Assembly (NCBI GenBank): GCA_029265405.1
Contig: JAJUJI010000014.1
Coordinates: forward strand, 32,044-96,043
DNA from: Clostridiales bacterium
Lineage (GTDB): Bacteria; Bacillota; Clostridia; Oscillospirales; Oscillospiraceae
Direction: 5' to 3'
Length of the DNA: 64,000 bases
Numbering within the stretch: the stretch's first letter is position 1; every line of letters begins with the position of its first letter. The position numbers were made by a program, and so were the translations under genes. The notes beneath the pieces were generated by a model. The model searched no databases. It was not told where the DNA came from and saw only the letters and a program-made list of their open reading frames with translations. Below are positions 42,387-51,875 of the stretch, piece after piece.

Positions 42387-44309
42387 TCAATTCCTGACCA
42401 CGTCGTAATGTTTTGTTTTTATCTCCAGCGGCCGGAAGGGCTTCCCGCCGTCCACATAGAATTTGCCAAAAAACTCGAGATACTGGAGCCTGGCCGCGTG
42501 GACATAGGTACCTATTATATTTATGCCTATGTTGAACGCGTGCCCAATAATGAATACGATGATGAATACGATGATCGAGCCCTGTAGCGAGCCGAGTATA
42601 TTGACTATGCTGGCTATTATCCCGCCCGCAAGCATCAGGGCCATGAGCCGTGAATAGGACAGTATGTCGCCGAAATAGCTTGTGATGTTGTACAGGCTCG
42701 CCAGCCCCCCGGCAAGCTTGCCCAAAAGCGTCGGCTTATGCCTGCCCTGGGTGCATACGAGCGCGGCGGCTCCCGCAAGGGCTACCCAATAGGAGCCTCC
42801 GAGGGCCAGAACCGCTATGCCCGCAAAAAGCAGCCACCAGCTTCCGACGTCGAACAGCGCGTCCCAGGGGCGGCCGTCTCTTATCAGCATGTAGGCCTTC
42901 ACGCCCATGCCGAACAATATCTGCACTGCGCCCAGGGCCAGCGATATAACCATTACCGTTATCGGGTCTTCCAAGGGGTTCAGAAGCGCCGGCAAAGATA
43001 CCGTCTTCCCGAACATGCCGGCCGCAACCGGAATGGAGTCCCCGAAAAAGCTGCCGGTGGCAAGGCCCATGAGCGCCGTCGTTATGCCGCAGAGCAGCAT
43101 CAGCCCCATCATGTGCTTCATAGTGCCCCTGGGCCTGGCCTTGAACTGCACAAGCAGGGAAACGGCTATCAGCACCAGCCCGTAGCCCAGGTCGTTGAAC
43201 ATCATTCCAAAAAAAACGGTGAAAAACGGCATGATAAGCGGGTTCGGGTCTATCCCCTCATAGGCGGGAAGGCTGTACATCTCCGTCACCATATTCAGAG
43301 GCCTTGTAAGAACGTTGTTGCAGAGCTTCACAGGGACCCTTTCGCCCTTTTCCGGCTCCGTCAGGTCATAGGCGCAGCCGAACTCGTCAAGGATGGCGAT
43401 TAGTTTTTCGACGTCCGGCTCGCCGACCCAGCCCTGGAGCGCAAACACCCTCCCGGCGCCGAGCAGCTTGCTTTCCGCCTCCTTCTCCGCTATCTCCTGC
43501 TCCAGCCTGTCGGCGAAAAGCTTCAGCTCCATTCGCGAGGCGCCGAAGCCGGAAAGCTTGTTTAAGGAATCCTCTATTTCCAGCCTTAACGTAAGCAGGC
43601 TTTTCTCCGCCTCGGCAATGTTTTCTGCTACCGTGCCTCGCCTGTCCCCTGACGGCAGCCTCGTAAAGCTGTAATCCTTAAGAATGTCCTCAATAGCCTC
43701 ATAGGCCCGCTTGGAGCAGATAAGGACCGCGCCCTGCAGGTCCCTGTCCGAGCCGGCCCGGACGGCGTAGGTTTCCTCGTCAGCCTTCGCCAGCGCCTCG
43801 CCGAATTCATCAAAGCTCCTGGCGGCGGGTATGGCCCCCAAAACGACCAGCGAGCTTTCCGTCTGCTTGAGCTCCAGCGGTATATCGACATCCTTCCAGA
43901 CGTTCAGGGAGCTTATAAAGGTTTCAAGCGTGTATTTTTCGGCGTGCAGAGTGTTCAGCCTCGACTCCTCGGCGAGTATCCTATTAGCTGCGGCCAAACC
44001 CTTGCCGTAATCGTATTCGGCGTAAAATTGCTCCTCGCTAATCTCGGGACGCGGAGCCAGCAGGGCGCTTTTTGTGTAGGCGTATTTTTTCAATGTCTTC
44101 AGCGCCGCCTCGGTCTTTTTTTTGGCCTCGTACAGCTCGCGCAGCCTCGCCTGCAAAGCCGCATCCCCGAACGCGGAAACAAGTCCCTCCGGCGGCGAGT
44201 CGAATTCCCTTATCTCGACGCAGCCCAGTCTTTGCAGACGCCTCAGCAGCCGCTCCCGATCCGCCGCCATGGCCACAAGACGGAGCTTTTTCATTCTGAC
44301 AATAGACAT
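42387..44309 (-). CDS. V-type ATP synthase subunit I
   Basis: The 640-residue subunit I (a-subunit) has a soluble N-terminal half of about 330 residues with coiled coils and a C-terminal half with about seven transmembrane segments. The family motif 'FFGMMFNDLGYGLVL' begins the membrane part and 'YSRLMALMLAGGIIASIVNI' comes near the end. It forms the ion half-channels beside the K ring. The H-type subunit gene lies 1 nt upstream. Confidence 0.96.
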   Translation of the reverse strand: MSIVRMKKLRLVAMAADRERLLRRLQRLGCVEIREFDSPPEGLVSAFGDAALQARLRELYEAKKKTEAALKTLKKYAYTKSALLAPRPEISEEQFYAEYDYGKGLAAANRILAEESRLNTLHAEKYTLETFISSLNVWKDVDIPLELKQTESSLVVLGAIPAARSFDEFGEALAKADEETYAVRAGSDRDLQGAVLICSKRAYEAIEDILKDYSFTRLPSGDRRGTVAENIAEAEKSLLTLRLEIEDSLNKLSGFGASRMELKLFADRLEQEIAEKEAESKLLGAGRVFALQGWVGEPDVEKLIAILDEFGCAYDLTEPEKGERVPVKLCNNVLTRPLNMVTEMYSLPAYEGIDPNPLIMPFFTVFFGMMFNDLGYGLVLIAVSLLVQFKARPRGTMKHMMGLMLLCGITTALMGLATGSFFGDSIPVAAGMFGKTVSLPALLNPLEDPITVMVISLALGAVQILFGMGVKAYMLIRDGRPWDALFDVGSWWLLFAGIAVLALGGSYWVALAGAAALVCTQGRHKPTLLGKLAGGLASLYNITSYFGDILSYSRLMALMLAGGIIASIVNILGSLQGSIIVFIIVFIIGHAFNIGINIIGTYVHAARLQYLEFFGKFYVDGGKPFRPLEIKTKHYDVVRN

Positions 44310-44310
44310 T

Positions 44311-44634
44311 TCAGCCTCCGGCTATCCTTTCGGCGATGTAGAGCGCGGCCGCGTCCAGCCTCGCCCTGGCGGAGTTTTTCAGCCCGGCAAGCTCCTTTTC
44401 CTTTTCCGCACTGAGCTCCTCCATCCTTGCCCTTGCCTCGGCTTCAGCCTCGGCGACAAGCCTTTCGGCCAAGGCTTTGCCTTCAAGCCCAGCCTTTTCA
44501 AGCTGCGACTCCCGGTAAGCTTCCGCAGCGCGAATTATGGCTGCGGCTTCCTCCGCGGCATCGCTTTTCATTTTTGCGGCCCGCTCCTCGGCTTTAAGTA
44601 TCTCATTCAAAGCATCCATAAATCCGGCGCTCAC
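44311..44634 (-). CDS. V-type ATP synthase peripheral stalk subunit (H/G-type)
   Basis: This protein of about 105 residues is almost entirely a charged coiled coil ('LNEILKAEERAAKMKSDAAEE', then Ala/Glu repeats), as expected for the peripheral stalk partner of subunit E. It is the first gene of the operon. The start is uncertain: GTG at 44634 or ATG at 44619, neither with a strong ribosome site. Confidence 0.87.
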   Translation of the reverse strand: MSAGFMDALNEILKAEERAAKMKSDAAEEAAAIIRAAEAYRESQLEKAGLEGKALAERLVAEAEAEARARMEELSAEKEKELAGLKNSARARLDAAALYIAERIAGG

Positions 44635-44681
44635 CCGTTTCTTTTACCGCATTGCATAATGCATAATTAACAACTGGATAA

Positions 44682-44710
44682 ATTATATAACCTATACTAT
44701 AAATAATCAA
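44682..44710 (-). promoter_or_regulatory. Promoter of the V-ATPase operon
   Basis: On the minus strand, TTGATT (44705-44710), 17-nt spacer and a perfect TATAAT (44682-44687), about 50 nt before the first gene. The surrounding 44640-44790 region is strikingly AT-rich, and another TATAAT-like box lies near 44715. Confidence 0.72.
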
Positions 44711-44790
44711 GCTTATTATATGACTTAAGTATCGTCACTATAAACGAGTCCTTTAGTTTGGTCTTTGCATAAATTTAGTATAAAAAACGC

Positions 44791-44819
44791 TTGCTTTTTG
44801 TAAGAACGCGTGCTATAAT
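44791..44819 (+). promoter_or_regulatory. Promoter of the rimP-nusA-infB operon
   Basis: TTGCTT (44791-44796), 17-nt spacer and a perfect TATAAT (44814-44819). The transcript has a leader of about 135 nt before rimP. Confidence 0.82.
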
Positions 44820-44846
44820 TTCAATGTTAGTGTATGCGAGGTCGTC

Positions 44847-44870
44847 GAGTGGGTTCTGCCCACTCTTTTT
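44847..44870 (+). terminator. Terminator-like hairpin in the rimP leader (possible attenuator)
   Basis: GAGTGGG (44847-44853) pairs with CCCACTC (44859-44865) around a 5-nt loop, followed by TTTTT. It sits about 20 nt after the predicted RNA start and well before rimP, so it would end transcription early unless bypassed. NusA, encoded in this operon, could act on it. Confidence 0.65.
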
Positions 44871-44962
44871 GTTGGCCCGGACGCGCCCGGCATTTGAGGC
44901 CGCACCGCGTATCCTGGTGCGCTGCTAGCCTTGAGCCGCGCAGGAAAGGAACTGTTAAAAGC

Positions 44963-45412
44963 ATGCGAAAAATAACCGACCTGGTCTGGGACTGGGCGGC
45001 GGAGGCCGCCCAGCGGCAGGGCTGCTTTATTTGGGACGTTGAGTTTGTCAAGGAAGGCGGGGAAAGATATCTTCGCGTCTATATAGACAACGAGGAAGGC
45101 CGTATATCGATCGACCAATGCGAGGCCGTCAGCCGCGAGGTGGAGGCCAAGCTGGACGAGTTTGATCCCATATCGGAGTCCTATGTATTTGAGGTAAGCT
45201 CGGCTGGAGCCGAGCGGGAATTGAAGCGGCCTTCCGACTTTCAGCGTTTTATCGGCAGCAGCGTAGCGGTAAAGCTTTACGGCGCCAAGGGAGGCCTCAA
45301 GGAGCATGTCGGGGTGCTGACGGGCTATGGGGAAAACGGCATAGAGCTTGACGGCAGGACCGTTTATAAAAAAGACGAGGTGGCCCAGGTGCGTTTGCGG
45401 GTCACTTTTTAA
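44963..45412 (+). CDS. rimP: Ribosome maturation factor RimP
   Basis: This 149-residue protein helps assemble the 30S subunit. It has 'EGRISIDQCEAVSREVEAKLDE' and 'YVFEVSSAGAERELKRPSDF', the RimP signature ('SPG' here reads SAG), plus the C-terminal SH3-like part. The ATG at 44963 gives the usual start; the frame is open further upstream through the leader. AGGAAAGGA lies about 12 nt before it. First gene of the operon. Confidence 0.95.
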   Translation: MRKITDLVWDWAAEAAQRQGCFIWDVEFVKEGGERYLRVYIDNEEGRISIDQCEAVSREVEAKLDEFDPISESYVFEVSSAGAERELKRPSDFQRFIGSSVAVKLYGAKGGLKEHVGVLTGYGENGIELDGRTVYKKDEVAQVRLRVTF

Positions 45413-45430
45413 GATAAGGAGAATGCGAGT

Positions 45431-46555
45431 ATGAACAGCGAGTTTTTCCTTGCCCTTGACGAAATTGAAAAGGACAAGGGCATACCTAAGGTATATATGC
45501 TCGAAAAAATAAATCAGGCCCTTTTGGCTGCCGTGAGGAAGGATAACCCGGCGGCTGCGGAAGGCGTCAGAGTTGAGATAGACGACAAAAAAAGAAGCAT
45601 ACGCATTTATATTGAAAAAACCGTCGTGGAGGAGGTTGCAAACCCCGCTCTGGAGCTTACCCTGGAGCAGGCGCGGGCCATATCCCCCTCCGCCGAGCTG
45701 GGCGACGTCGTCAAATTCGACGTGGAGACTAAAAAATTCGGCCGCATAGCCGCCCAAGCCGCAAAGCAGGTCATAATCCAGGGCATCCGCGAGGCCGAGC
45801 GCGGCATGATATACGAGGAATTCACCTCCAAGGAGCACGAGATACTGACCGGCGTAGTGTCGCGCATAGACCCGCGCAACGGCAACGTATATATTAAGCT
45901 TGCAAGCAGCTCCGAAATGACCGAGGCGGTGCTGGCTGCCGGAGAGCGCGTGCGCAGCGAGGTCATCAATGAAGGCGACAGGATCAAGGTCTATGTCGTC
46001 GAGGTGCGCAGGCCTACCAAGGGGCCGCAGGTAATGGTATCGCGCACTCATCCCGGCCTGGTAAAGCGCCTTTTTGAGCTTGAAGTCCCGGAAATATACG
46101 ACGGTACCGTCGAAATAAAGAGCATCGCCCGCGAGGCGGGCACCCGCACCAAGATCGCCGTCGTGTCCCACGACCCTGCGGTGGATCCCATAGGAGCCTG
46201 CGTTGGGCCGAAGGGAACGCGCGTGGCCAACATAGTCGATGAATTGAAGGGCGAGAAAATAGACATAGTGGCCTGGAGCGAGGATCTGGAAAAATTTGTT
46301 GCGGCGGCGCTTGCTCCGGCCGAGGTGTACAGCGCCACCTTGCTGGACGACGGCAAGAGCTGCCGGGTGGTGGTGCCGGACACCCAGCTTTCGCTCGCCA
46401 TAGGCAAGGAGGGCAAGAACGCCCGCCTCGCGGCAAAGCTTACCGGCTGCAAGATAGACATCAAGCCCGCCTCGCAGATGATGGATCGCTCGCGGATCAA
46501 TATCGATTTATCCCAGTTTGACTTCAGCGAGGATGAGGGAGAGACAAATCAGTAA
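45431..46555 (+). CDS. nusA: Transcription termination/antitermination factor NusA
   Basis: The 374-residue NusA has an N-terminal RNA polymerase-binding domain, an S1 domain at about 135-200 ('EILTGVVSRIDPRNGNVYI' region) and two KH domains at about 230-345 ('DPIGACVGPKGTRVANIV', 'LAIGKEGKNARLAAKLTG'). It modulates pausing, termination and antitermination. The C-terminus ends with an acidic tail, without the repeats of the E. coli protein, as in most Firmicutes. It follows rimP by 18 nt. Confidence 0.97.
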   Translation: MNSEFFLALDEIEKDKGIPKVYMLEKINQALLAAVRKDNPAAAEGVRVEIDDKKRSIRIYIEKTVVEEVANPALELTLEQARAISPSAELGDVVKFDVETKKFGRIAAQAAKQVIIQGIREAERGMIYEEFTSKEHEILTGVVSRIDPRNGNVYIKLASSSEMTEAVLAAGERVRSEVINEGDRIKVYVVEVRRPTKGPQVMVSRTHPGLVKRLFELEVPEIYDGTVEIKSIAREAGTRTKIAVVSHDPAVDPIGACVGPKGTRVANIVDELKGEKIDIVAWSEDLEKFVAAALAPAEVYSATLLDDGKSCRVVVPDTQLSLAIGKEGKNARLAAKLTGCKIDIKPASQMMDRSRINIDLSQFDFSEDEGETNQ

Positions 46556-46584
46556 ATTTATTTTAAAGCATACGGAAGGATCAT

Positions 46585-46863
46585 ATGCCGAAAAAAATAC
46601 CTCTGCGGCAGTGTCTGGGCTGCCGGGAAATGAAGCCGAAAAAGGAGCTTATCCGCGTTGTCCGCTCGCCCGAAGGCGCCATAGCCCTGGACGCCAAGGG
46701 CAAAAAGCCGGGGCGCGGAGCTTACCTGTGCCCAAAAGCCGAATGCTTTAGCAAGGTGCGCAGGAGCAAGGCTCTGGAAAGGGCCTTGGAGACCCCCATA
46801 CCGCCGGATATTTACGACGCCTTGCTGCAGCGGCTCAAGGAAGAGGCGGGCGGCGATGGATAA
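46585..46863 (+). CDS. rnpM: YlxR family RNA-binding protein (RnpM)
   Basis: The 92-residue protein has the YlxR/DUF448 signature: 'PLRQCLGCREMKPKKELIRVVR', 'GRGAYLCPKAECF' and a basic surface. YlxR binds RNA and has been reported to modulate RNase P in Bacillus. The conserved place between nusA and ylxQ supports the call. The downstream gene overlaps its end by 8 nt. Confidence 0.94.
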   Translation: MPKKIPLRQCLGCREMKPKKELIRVVRSPEGAIALDAKGKKPGRGAYLCPKAECFSKVRRSKALERALETPIPPDIYDALLQRLKEEAGGDG

Positions 46864-47239
46864 GGCCTTGAATTTTCTAGGCATATGCAAAAAGGCGGGC
46901 GCTCTCATGATCGGCGAAAACGGGGTGGGCGGCGCCGCCAGAAGCGGGAAAGCGGCCCTGATCATGACCGCTTCCGATGCCGCGCAGAACACGCAAAAAA
47001 AAGCGAAAAATCTTGCCGAAATAAGCGAGGCAGCTTTGCTCGCCCTCCCTTTCGGAAAGGATCTGCTCGGCAATCTGCTGAACAAAAAAGTATGCGCCTT
47101 GACGGCTATTACGGATATGGGGCTTGCCGCCGCGTTTGCCGAGAAGCTGGCGGTCGAATATCCGGACCCGGAATACGAAAGGGTCGCGGAGGCTTTAAGG
47201 GCCAGATCGGCCAGGAAAGGGAGGAAATTGAATGATTAA
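46856..47239 (+). CDS. L7Ae/L30e-type RNA-binding protein YlxQ
   Basis: This 127-residue protein has the L7Ae fold pattern: '[19 protein letters not shown]' at the start and '[16 protein letters not shown]' in the middle. Such proteins bind kink-turns. It lies in the standard nusA-ylxR-ylxQ-infB order, overlapping ylxR by 8 nt and infB by 8 nt. Its charged C-terminal tail ('[12 protein letters not shown]') could also contact RNA. Confidence 0.92.
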   Translation: MDKALNFLGICKKAGALMIGENGVGGAARSGKAALIMTASDAAQNTQKKAKNLAEISEAALLALPFGKDLLGNLLNKKVCALTAITDMGLAAAFAEKLAVEYPDPEYERVAEALRARSARKGRKLND

Positions 47240-49817
47240 ATATAGAGTTCACGAGGTTGCCAAGGATTTCAAAACCACTTCAAAGGTCATAGCCGAAATA
47301 TTGACCAAATATGCCAGCGCTCCAAAAAACCATATGCAGGTTCTGACCGACGCCGAACTCAACATCATTTTTGATTATCTTACCTTTCACAACCAGGCGG
47401 CCAGCCTTGACGAGATTTACGCAAAGCCCGCCCAGGCCAAGACCCCGGAGCCTGAGACGCAATCTCCCGTGCAGCCAGAAGCGTCCGAGGATCAGCCGAC
47501 CCGGCAGGAAACCGCTCCGGCAAGGCCGGCTCAGCCGGCGGCTTTGCAGCAGGATCGGGAGCTGAAGGCCGCGCAGGCCGGCCAGGGCCAGTCCCCGCAG
47601 GCGCCCCGCCCCCAGCAGAATCAAAAGGCCGCGCAGACTCAGCAGCAGGGCCAGAAGGCTCAGCAGCAGGCTCAGCAGCAGGCTCAGCAGCAGGCTCAGC
47701 AGCAAGCCCAGCAGCAAAAGGGCCAGCAGCAGGCCCACAAGGCCGCGCAGCACGCGCAGGCGCAAAGCCAGCCTCAGGCGCAGGGCACGCCCCAGAGCCA
47801 GCAGCAGGCTCAAAAGAAGCACGTCGATACCACAAAGGTGCCTCAAAAGCGCGTCATAGATACGCGCGGAGTTACGCTCAACACCGCCAAATACGACGAG
47901 CGTCTCGAGCAGTTTGTGCCCGACAGGCTGCAAAACGTCAAGCAGGGCAAGGAAAAATTTACAAAGAAAAATCCGGACAAGCACGGCTCGCCCATATCCG
48001 GCGCAAAGAAGCGCATGGAGCAGAAGGCGCAGCTCCAGAAGCTCCAGCTTGAGCTGGCAAAGAAAGCCCCGCTGAAGGTTTTAATTCCCAACGAGATTGC
48101 GGTCGGCGAGCTTGCCTCCCGCATGAAGAAAACCGGCGCGGAGGTGGTGCGCCAGCTTGTCAAAATGGGCGTCATGGCCTCCGTGTCCGATATAATAGAC
48201 TTCGACACTGCGGCTCTGATAGCCATGGAGCTGGGCTGCAAGGTTGAGCGCGAGATAGTCATGTCCATAGAGGAGCGCCTGATAGACGTCCATGAGGATA
48301 CGGAGCAGGAGCTTGAGCCGCGAAGCCCGGTTGTGGTGGTAATGGGGCATGTGGACCACGGCAAGACCTCGCTTCTGGACAAGATAAGGAACGCTCATGT
48401 CGCCGAGGGCGAGGCGGGCGGCATCACGCAGCATATTGGCGCATACCAGGTAAATGCGGGCGGAAAGGCCATTACCTTCCTCGACACGCCCGGCCACGAG
48501 GCCTTCACCTCCATGCGCGCCAGAGGCGCCATGGTCACGGACATAGCGGTTCTCGTGGTAGCCGCGGACGACGGCATAATGCCGCAGACCATTGAGGCCA
48601 TAAACCACGCCAAGGCCGCTAACGTCCCCATCGTGGTCGCCATAAACAAGATGGATAAGCCCGGCGCCAACCCCGAGCGCATAAAGCAGCAGCTTACCGA
48701 ATACGGCCTGCTCAGCGAGGAGTGGGGCGGAGACACAATAATATGTCCCATCTCGGCAAAGACGGGGCAGGGTATAGACCATCTGCTTGAAATGCTGATA
48801 CTAACAGCCGAAATGCGCGAGCTCAAGGCCAATCCCAACAGGCGGGCAAGGGGCACCGTAATAGAGGCCAGGCTGGACAAGGGCAGAGGCCCTGTGGCCA
48901 CAGTCCTGGTTCAGAACGGCACGCTCAAAACCGGCGACATTCTCATAGCCGGCACCGCCGTCGGCCGCGTAAGGACTATGATAAACGACAAGGGCGAGAG
49001 GCTCAGCCAGGCGGGCCCCTCGGTGCCGGTAGAAATCACCGGACTTTCGGAGGCGCCCGGAGCGGGCGACATATTCAACGTCGTCGAGGACGAGCGCATG
49101 GCCAGGGAGCTTATCGAGCAGCGCAAGGAGGAAAAGAAGCTCGCCACCACCGGTTCGGAGCGCAAGGTGTCCCTGGAGGGGCTCTTTGCCCAGATCAAGG
49201 AGGGAGAGCTTAAGGAGTTTGCCATAATTATCAAGGCCGACGTCCAGGGCTCGGCGGAGGCTATAAAATCCTCTCTTGAGAAGCTCTCAAACGACGAGGT
49301 GCGAGTGCGCGTGATACACAGCGGAGTAGGCGCCATCAGCGAAACCGACGTAATGCTCGCCGCCACCTCCAACGCCATCATCGTCGGCTTCAATGTGCGG
49401 CCGGACGCGGCCGCCAGGGAGAACGCGGCCCGTTCAAATGTCGATATACGCACCTACAGCATCATATACGAGTGCATAGACGAAATAAGCGCCGCCATGA
49501 AGGGCCTGCTTGCCCCGCAATACAAGGAAACCATAACAGGCCACGCGGAGGTGCGCCAGACCTACAAGGTTTCAAAAATCGGCACCATCGCCGGCTGCTA
49601 CGTTCAGGACGGGCGCGTCGTCCGCTCCTCGCTCGTGCGGCTGGTGCGTGACGGAGTCGTGATTTACAGCGGACAGCTCGCTTCGCTGCGCCGCTTCAAG
49701 GACGACGTAAAGGAGGTAGCCGCCGGCTACGAATGCGGCCTGTCCATTGATAAATTCAACGATATCAAGGAAGGCGACATAATAGAGGCTTATATAATGG
49801 AAAGGGTCAACGCTTGA
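47232..49817 (+). CDS. infB: Translation initiation factor IF-2
   Basis: The 861-residue IF-2 guides initiator tRNA to the ribosome and hydrolyses GTP. The G domain has 'GHVDHGKTS' at about 372-380, '[10 protein letters not shown]', 'DTPGHEAF', 'NKMD' and 'SAK'. Domains II-IV follow to the end ('[18 protein letters not shown]'). The N-terminus has the short IF2_N helix ('[10 protein letters not shown]', 'VIAEILTKY'), then a Gln/Ala/Pro-rich linker of about 110 residues with a tandem AQQQ repeat. A second IF2_N region lies at about 285-340. It overlaps ylxQ by 8 nt. Confidence 0.98.
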   Translation: MIKYRVHEVAKDFKTTSKVIAEILTKYASAPKNHMQVLTDAELNIIFDYLTFHNQAASLDEIYAKPAQAKTPEPETQSPVQPEASEDQPTRQETAPARPAQPAALQQDRELKAAQAGQGQSPQAPRPQQNQKAAQTQQQGQKAQQQAQQQAQQQAQQQAQQQKGQQQAHKAAQHAQAQSQPQAQGTPQSQQQAQKKHVDTTKVPQKRVIDTRGVTLNTAKYDERLEQFVPDRLQNVKQGKEKFTKKNPDKHGSPISGAKKRMEQKAQLQKLQLELAKKAPLKVLIPNEIAVGELASRMKKTGAEVVRQLVKMGVMASVSDIIDFDTAALIAMELGCKVEREIVMSIEERLIDVHEDTEQELEPRSPVVVVMGHVDHGKTSLLDKIRNAHVAEGEAGGITQHIGAYQVNAGGKAITFLDTPGHEAFTSMRARGAMVTDIAVLVVAADDGIMPQTIEAINHAKAANVPIVVAINKMDKPGANPERIKQQLTEYGLLSEEWGGDTIICPISAKTGQGIDHLLEMLILTAEMRELKANPNRRARGTVIEARLDKGRGPVATVLVQNGTLKTGDILIAGTAVGRVRTMINDKGERLSQAGPSVPVEITGLSEAPGAGDIFNVVEDERMARELIEQRKEEKKLATTGSERKVSLEGLFAQIKEGELKEFAIIIKADVQGSAEAIKSSLEKLSNDEVRVRVIHSGVGAISETDVMLAATSNAIIVGFNVRPDAAARENAARSNVDIRTYSIIYECIDEISAAMKGLLAPQYKETITGHAEVRQTYKVSKIGTIAGCYVQDGRVVRSSLVRLVRDGVVIYSGQLASLRRFKDDVKEVAAGYECGLSIDKFNDIKEGDIIEAYIMERVNA
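47658..47717 (+). repeat. Tandem 12-nt repeat within infB
   Basis: Five head-to-tail copies of GCTCAGCAGCAG encode AQQQ repeats. The first three are identical; the last two differ by one to two bases. Such arrays change length by slipped replication, in multiples that keep the frame. Confidence 0.9.
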
Positions 49818-49896
49818 CCCGAGCGGCAGGGCGGCGGTTTACCGCCGCCCTGCTTCAGCCCCGAGCGCGCAAACCGCATCGAAAGGAACTTAAGCG

Positions 49897-50709
49897 ATGA
49901 AGCAGCGTCTTATAGTCGCCGCCATAGGCGTACCCCTTGTTTTTATAGTGCTCGTTCTTTTGCCCCCCTGCGCCACGGCCGTATATACCGCCGCCATATG
50001 CTGCGTCGGCGCCCATGAAATGCTCGCCGCCGCCGGGGCGGGCAAGCGGGCCCTCGGCGTCGCGCTTTGCGCCCTGTCCTCGGTCGCCATACAGGCCTGC
50101 GTTTTATTTTTCGGTTATTTGTCCGCGGCGGCCGTCCTGCTGCCCTTCGTCCTGCTTCTTTTCCTGCTGTGGGTGGCATATTATGAAAAAGGGCGCGAAT
50201 TCGGCTTTTCCGGCTTTGGGGCCTGTCTTTTCTCCGGCTTTGCGGTTCCGATGGGTCTTGCGGCGATGATTGCGCTCCGCAAGTCCGACGGCGGAAGCCT
50301 TCTTGTCCTTCTCCCCGTAATAGCGACCTTCATCGGCGATTCGGGAGCTTTTTTTGCCGGCAGGGCCTGGGGCAGGATAAAAATGTCGCCCAAGACCAGC
50401 CCCAACAAGACTGTTGCGGGGCTCGTCGGCGGCCTTGCCGCCTCGACCGTCTTTATGACTCTGTACGGCTTTGTCCTGCGCCGCTTCGGACTGGACATAG
50501 CCTTCTGGAAGCTGGCCCTTGCGGGCCTTCTCTCGGGCGCGGCGGCCCAGCTCGGCGACCTCTCCTTTTCGATAATAAAGCGCCATTTCGGCATAAAGGA
50601 TTACGGCAGGCTCCTGCCCGGCCACGGCGGAGCGTACGACCGTTTTGACAGCACCGCCTTTGCCGCTCCAACCCTCCTCGCCCTTCTCTACATTTTAAGG
50701 ATGGTATGA
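49897..50709 (+). CDS. cdsA: Phosphatidate cytidylyltransferase
   Basis: This 270-residue membrane enzyme makes CDP-diacylglycerol from phosphatidate and CTP. It has about seven or eight hydrophobic segments and the C-terminal CDP-diglyceride signature 'QLGDLSFSIIKRHFG', 'KDYGRLLPGHGGAYDRFDS'. GAAAGGA precedes the ATG. The gap to infB is 79 nt, and dxr follows 4 nt later. Confidence 0.95.
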   Translation: MKQRLIVAAIGVPLVFIVLVLLPPCATAVYTAAICCVGAHEMLAAAGAGKRALGVALCALSSVAIQACVLFFGYLSAAAVLLPFVLLLFLLWVAYYEKGREFGFSGFGACLFSGFAVPMGLAAMIALRKSDGGSLLVLLPVIATFIGDSGAFFAGRAWGRIKMSPKTSPNKTVAGLVGGLAASTVFMTLYGFVLRRFGLDIAFWKLALAGLLSGAAAQLGDLSFSIIKRHFGIKDYGRLLPGHGGAYDRFDSTAFAAPTLLALLYILRMV

Positions 50710-50713
50710 TTGT

Positions 50714-51853
50714 ATGCTCTCGATTCTAGGTTCGACGGGCTCCATAGGCCGTCAGGCCATAGAGGTTGCCGAGGCCCTGTCGCTTCCCGTGGCCGCGCTG
50801 GCCGCCGGCTCGGACGCGAAAAGCCTGGAGGAGCAGGCCCGCAGATTAAGGCCAAAACTCGCCGTGCTGCATGACGAAGGCGCCGCCCGCGAGCTGCGCA
50901 TTTCACTGGCCGACACGGATATAAAAGTCGCCTCCGGCATGGACGGGCTTCTGGAGGCGGCCTCCCTTGAGGAGGCCGGCACAGTCCTTGCGGCGATGTC
51001 CGGCACGCTGGGCCTGCGTCCGGCTCTGGCGGCGCTAAGAGGCAAAAAGCGGCTGGCTCTGGCAAACAAGGAAACGCTGGTCTGCGCGGGTGAAATAGTC
51101 ATGGCCGAGGCCGCAAGGCACGGAGCCGAGCTGCTTCCAGTAGACTCCGAGCACAGCGCGATTTTTCAATGCCTTCAAGGAAAGGGCGAGCTTAAAAGGC
51201 TCATAATAACCGCCTCGGGCGGCCCTTTTTTCGGCAAAACGCTTAAGGAGCTGGAGAGTGTAACTCCCCAGGAGGCGCTGAGGCATCCAAACTGGAGGAT
51301 GGGCCCTAAAATAACCGTAGATTCGGCGACCATGATGAACAAGGGCCTGGAGCTTATCGAGGCTATGCGGCTCTTCGGTGTGGAGCCGGATAAGATCTCC
51401 GTTCTGGTGCATCCTCAAAGCATAGTCCACTCCATGGTTGAATATGTCGACGGCTCGGTAATAGCGCAGCTTGGCGTTCCCGACATGCGCCTGCCGATAC
51501 AGCTTGCCCTTACCTGGCCGGAGCGGGCGCCGGGACCGGCTCCCGCTCTGGATTTGGCTAAGGCGGCGCAGCTCACCTTCTTTGAACCGGATACCGAGGC
51601 TTTTCCCTGCCTGAAAATAGCCATGGAGGCGGCAAGGGCGGGCGGGGCGGCCTGCGCCGTTTTAAACGCCGCCAACGAAACGGCGGTAAACGCCTTTCTG
51701 AAGGGCAAATTGAAATTTACCGGAATAGCGTCCGCGGTCGAAAGGACTCTTGAGCGTTTTGCCGGCGCCAGGGCCTCGACGCTGGACGAGATACTCGATA
51801 TAGACGAGACTGCCAGGAGGTTTTCCGAACGGCTGACCGCGCAAGAGGACTAG
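50714..51853 (+). CDS. dxr: 1-deoxy-D-xylulose 5-phosphate reductoisomerase
   Basis: This 379-residue enzyme converts DXP to MEP with NADPH, the second step of the MEP isoprenoid pathway. It has the nucleotide motif 'LGSTGSIGRQ', 'LANKETLVCAGE', metal/substrate region 'PVDSEHSAIFQC', the flexible-loop region and 'SATMMNKGLELIEA'. It lies in the conserved order cdsA-dxr-rseP-ispG with short gaps. Confidence 0.97.
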   Translation: MLSILGSTGSIGRQAIEVAEALSLPVAALAAGSDAKSLEEQARRLRPKLAVLHDEGAARELRISLADTDIKVASGMDGLLEAASLEEAGTVLAAMSGTLGLRPALAALRGKKRLALANKETLVCAGEIVMAEAARHGAELLPVDSEHSAIFQCLQGKGELKRLIITASGGPFFGKTLKELESVTPQEALRHPNWRMGPKITVDSATMMNKGLELIEAMRLFGVEPDKISVLVHPQSIVHSMVEYVDGSVIAQLGVPDMRLPIQLALTWPERAPGPAPALDLAKAAQLTFFEPDTEAFPCLKIAMEAARAGGAACAVLNAANETAVNAFLKGKLKFTGIASAVERTLERFAGARASTLDEILDIDETARRFSERLTAQED

Positions 51854-51875
51854 CGGCAAGGGGAGGTTCTGTTCC

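Noticed and set aside
44813..46171. 452-residue open frame on the minus strand over rimP/nusA
   Set aside because: It is antisense to conserved rimP and nusA and covers the rimP promoter and leader.
47658..47717. CRISPR-like tandem repeat
   Set aside because: The units are contiguous, in frame within infB and have no spacers.
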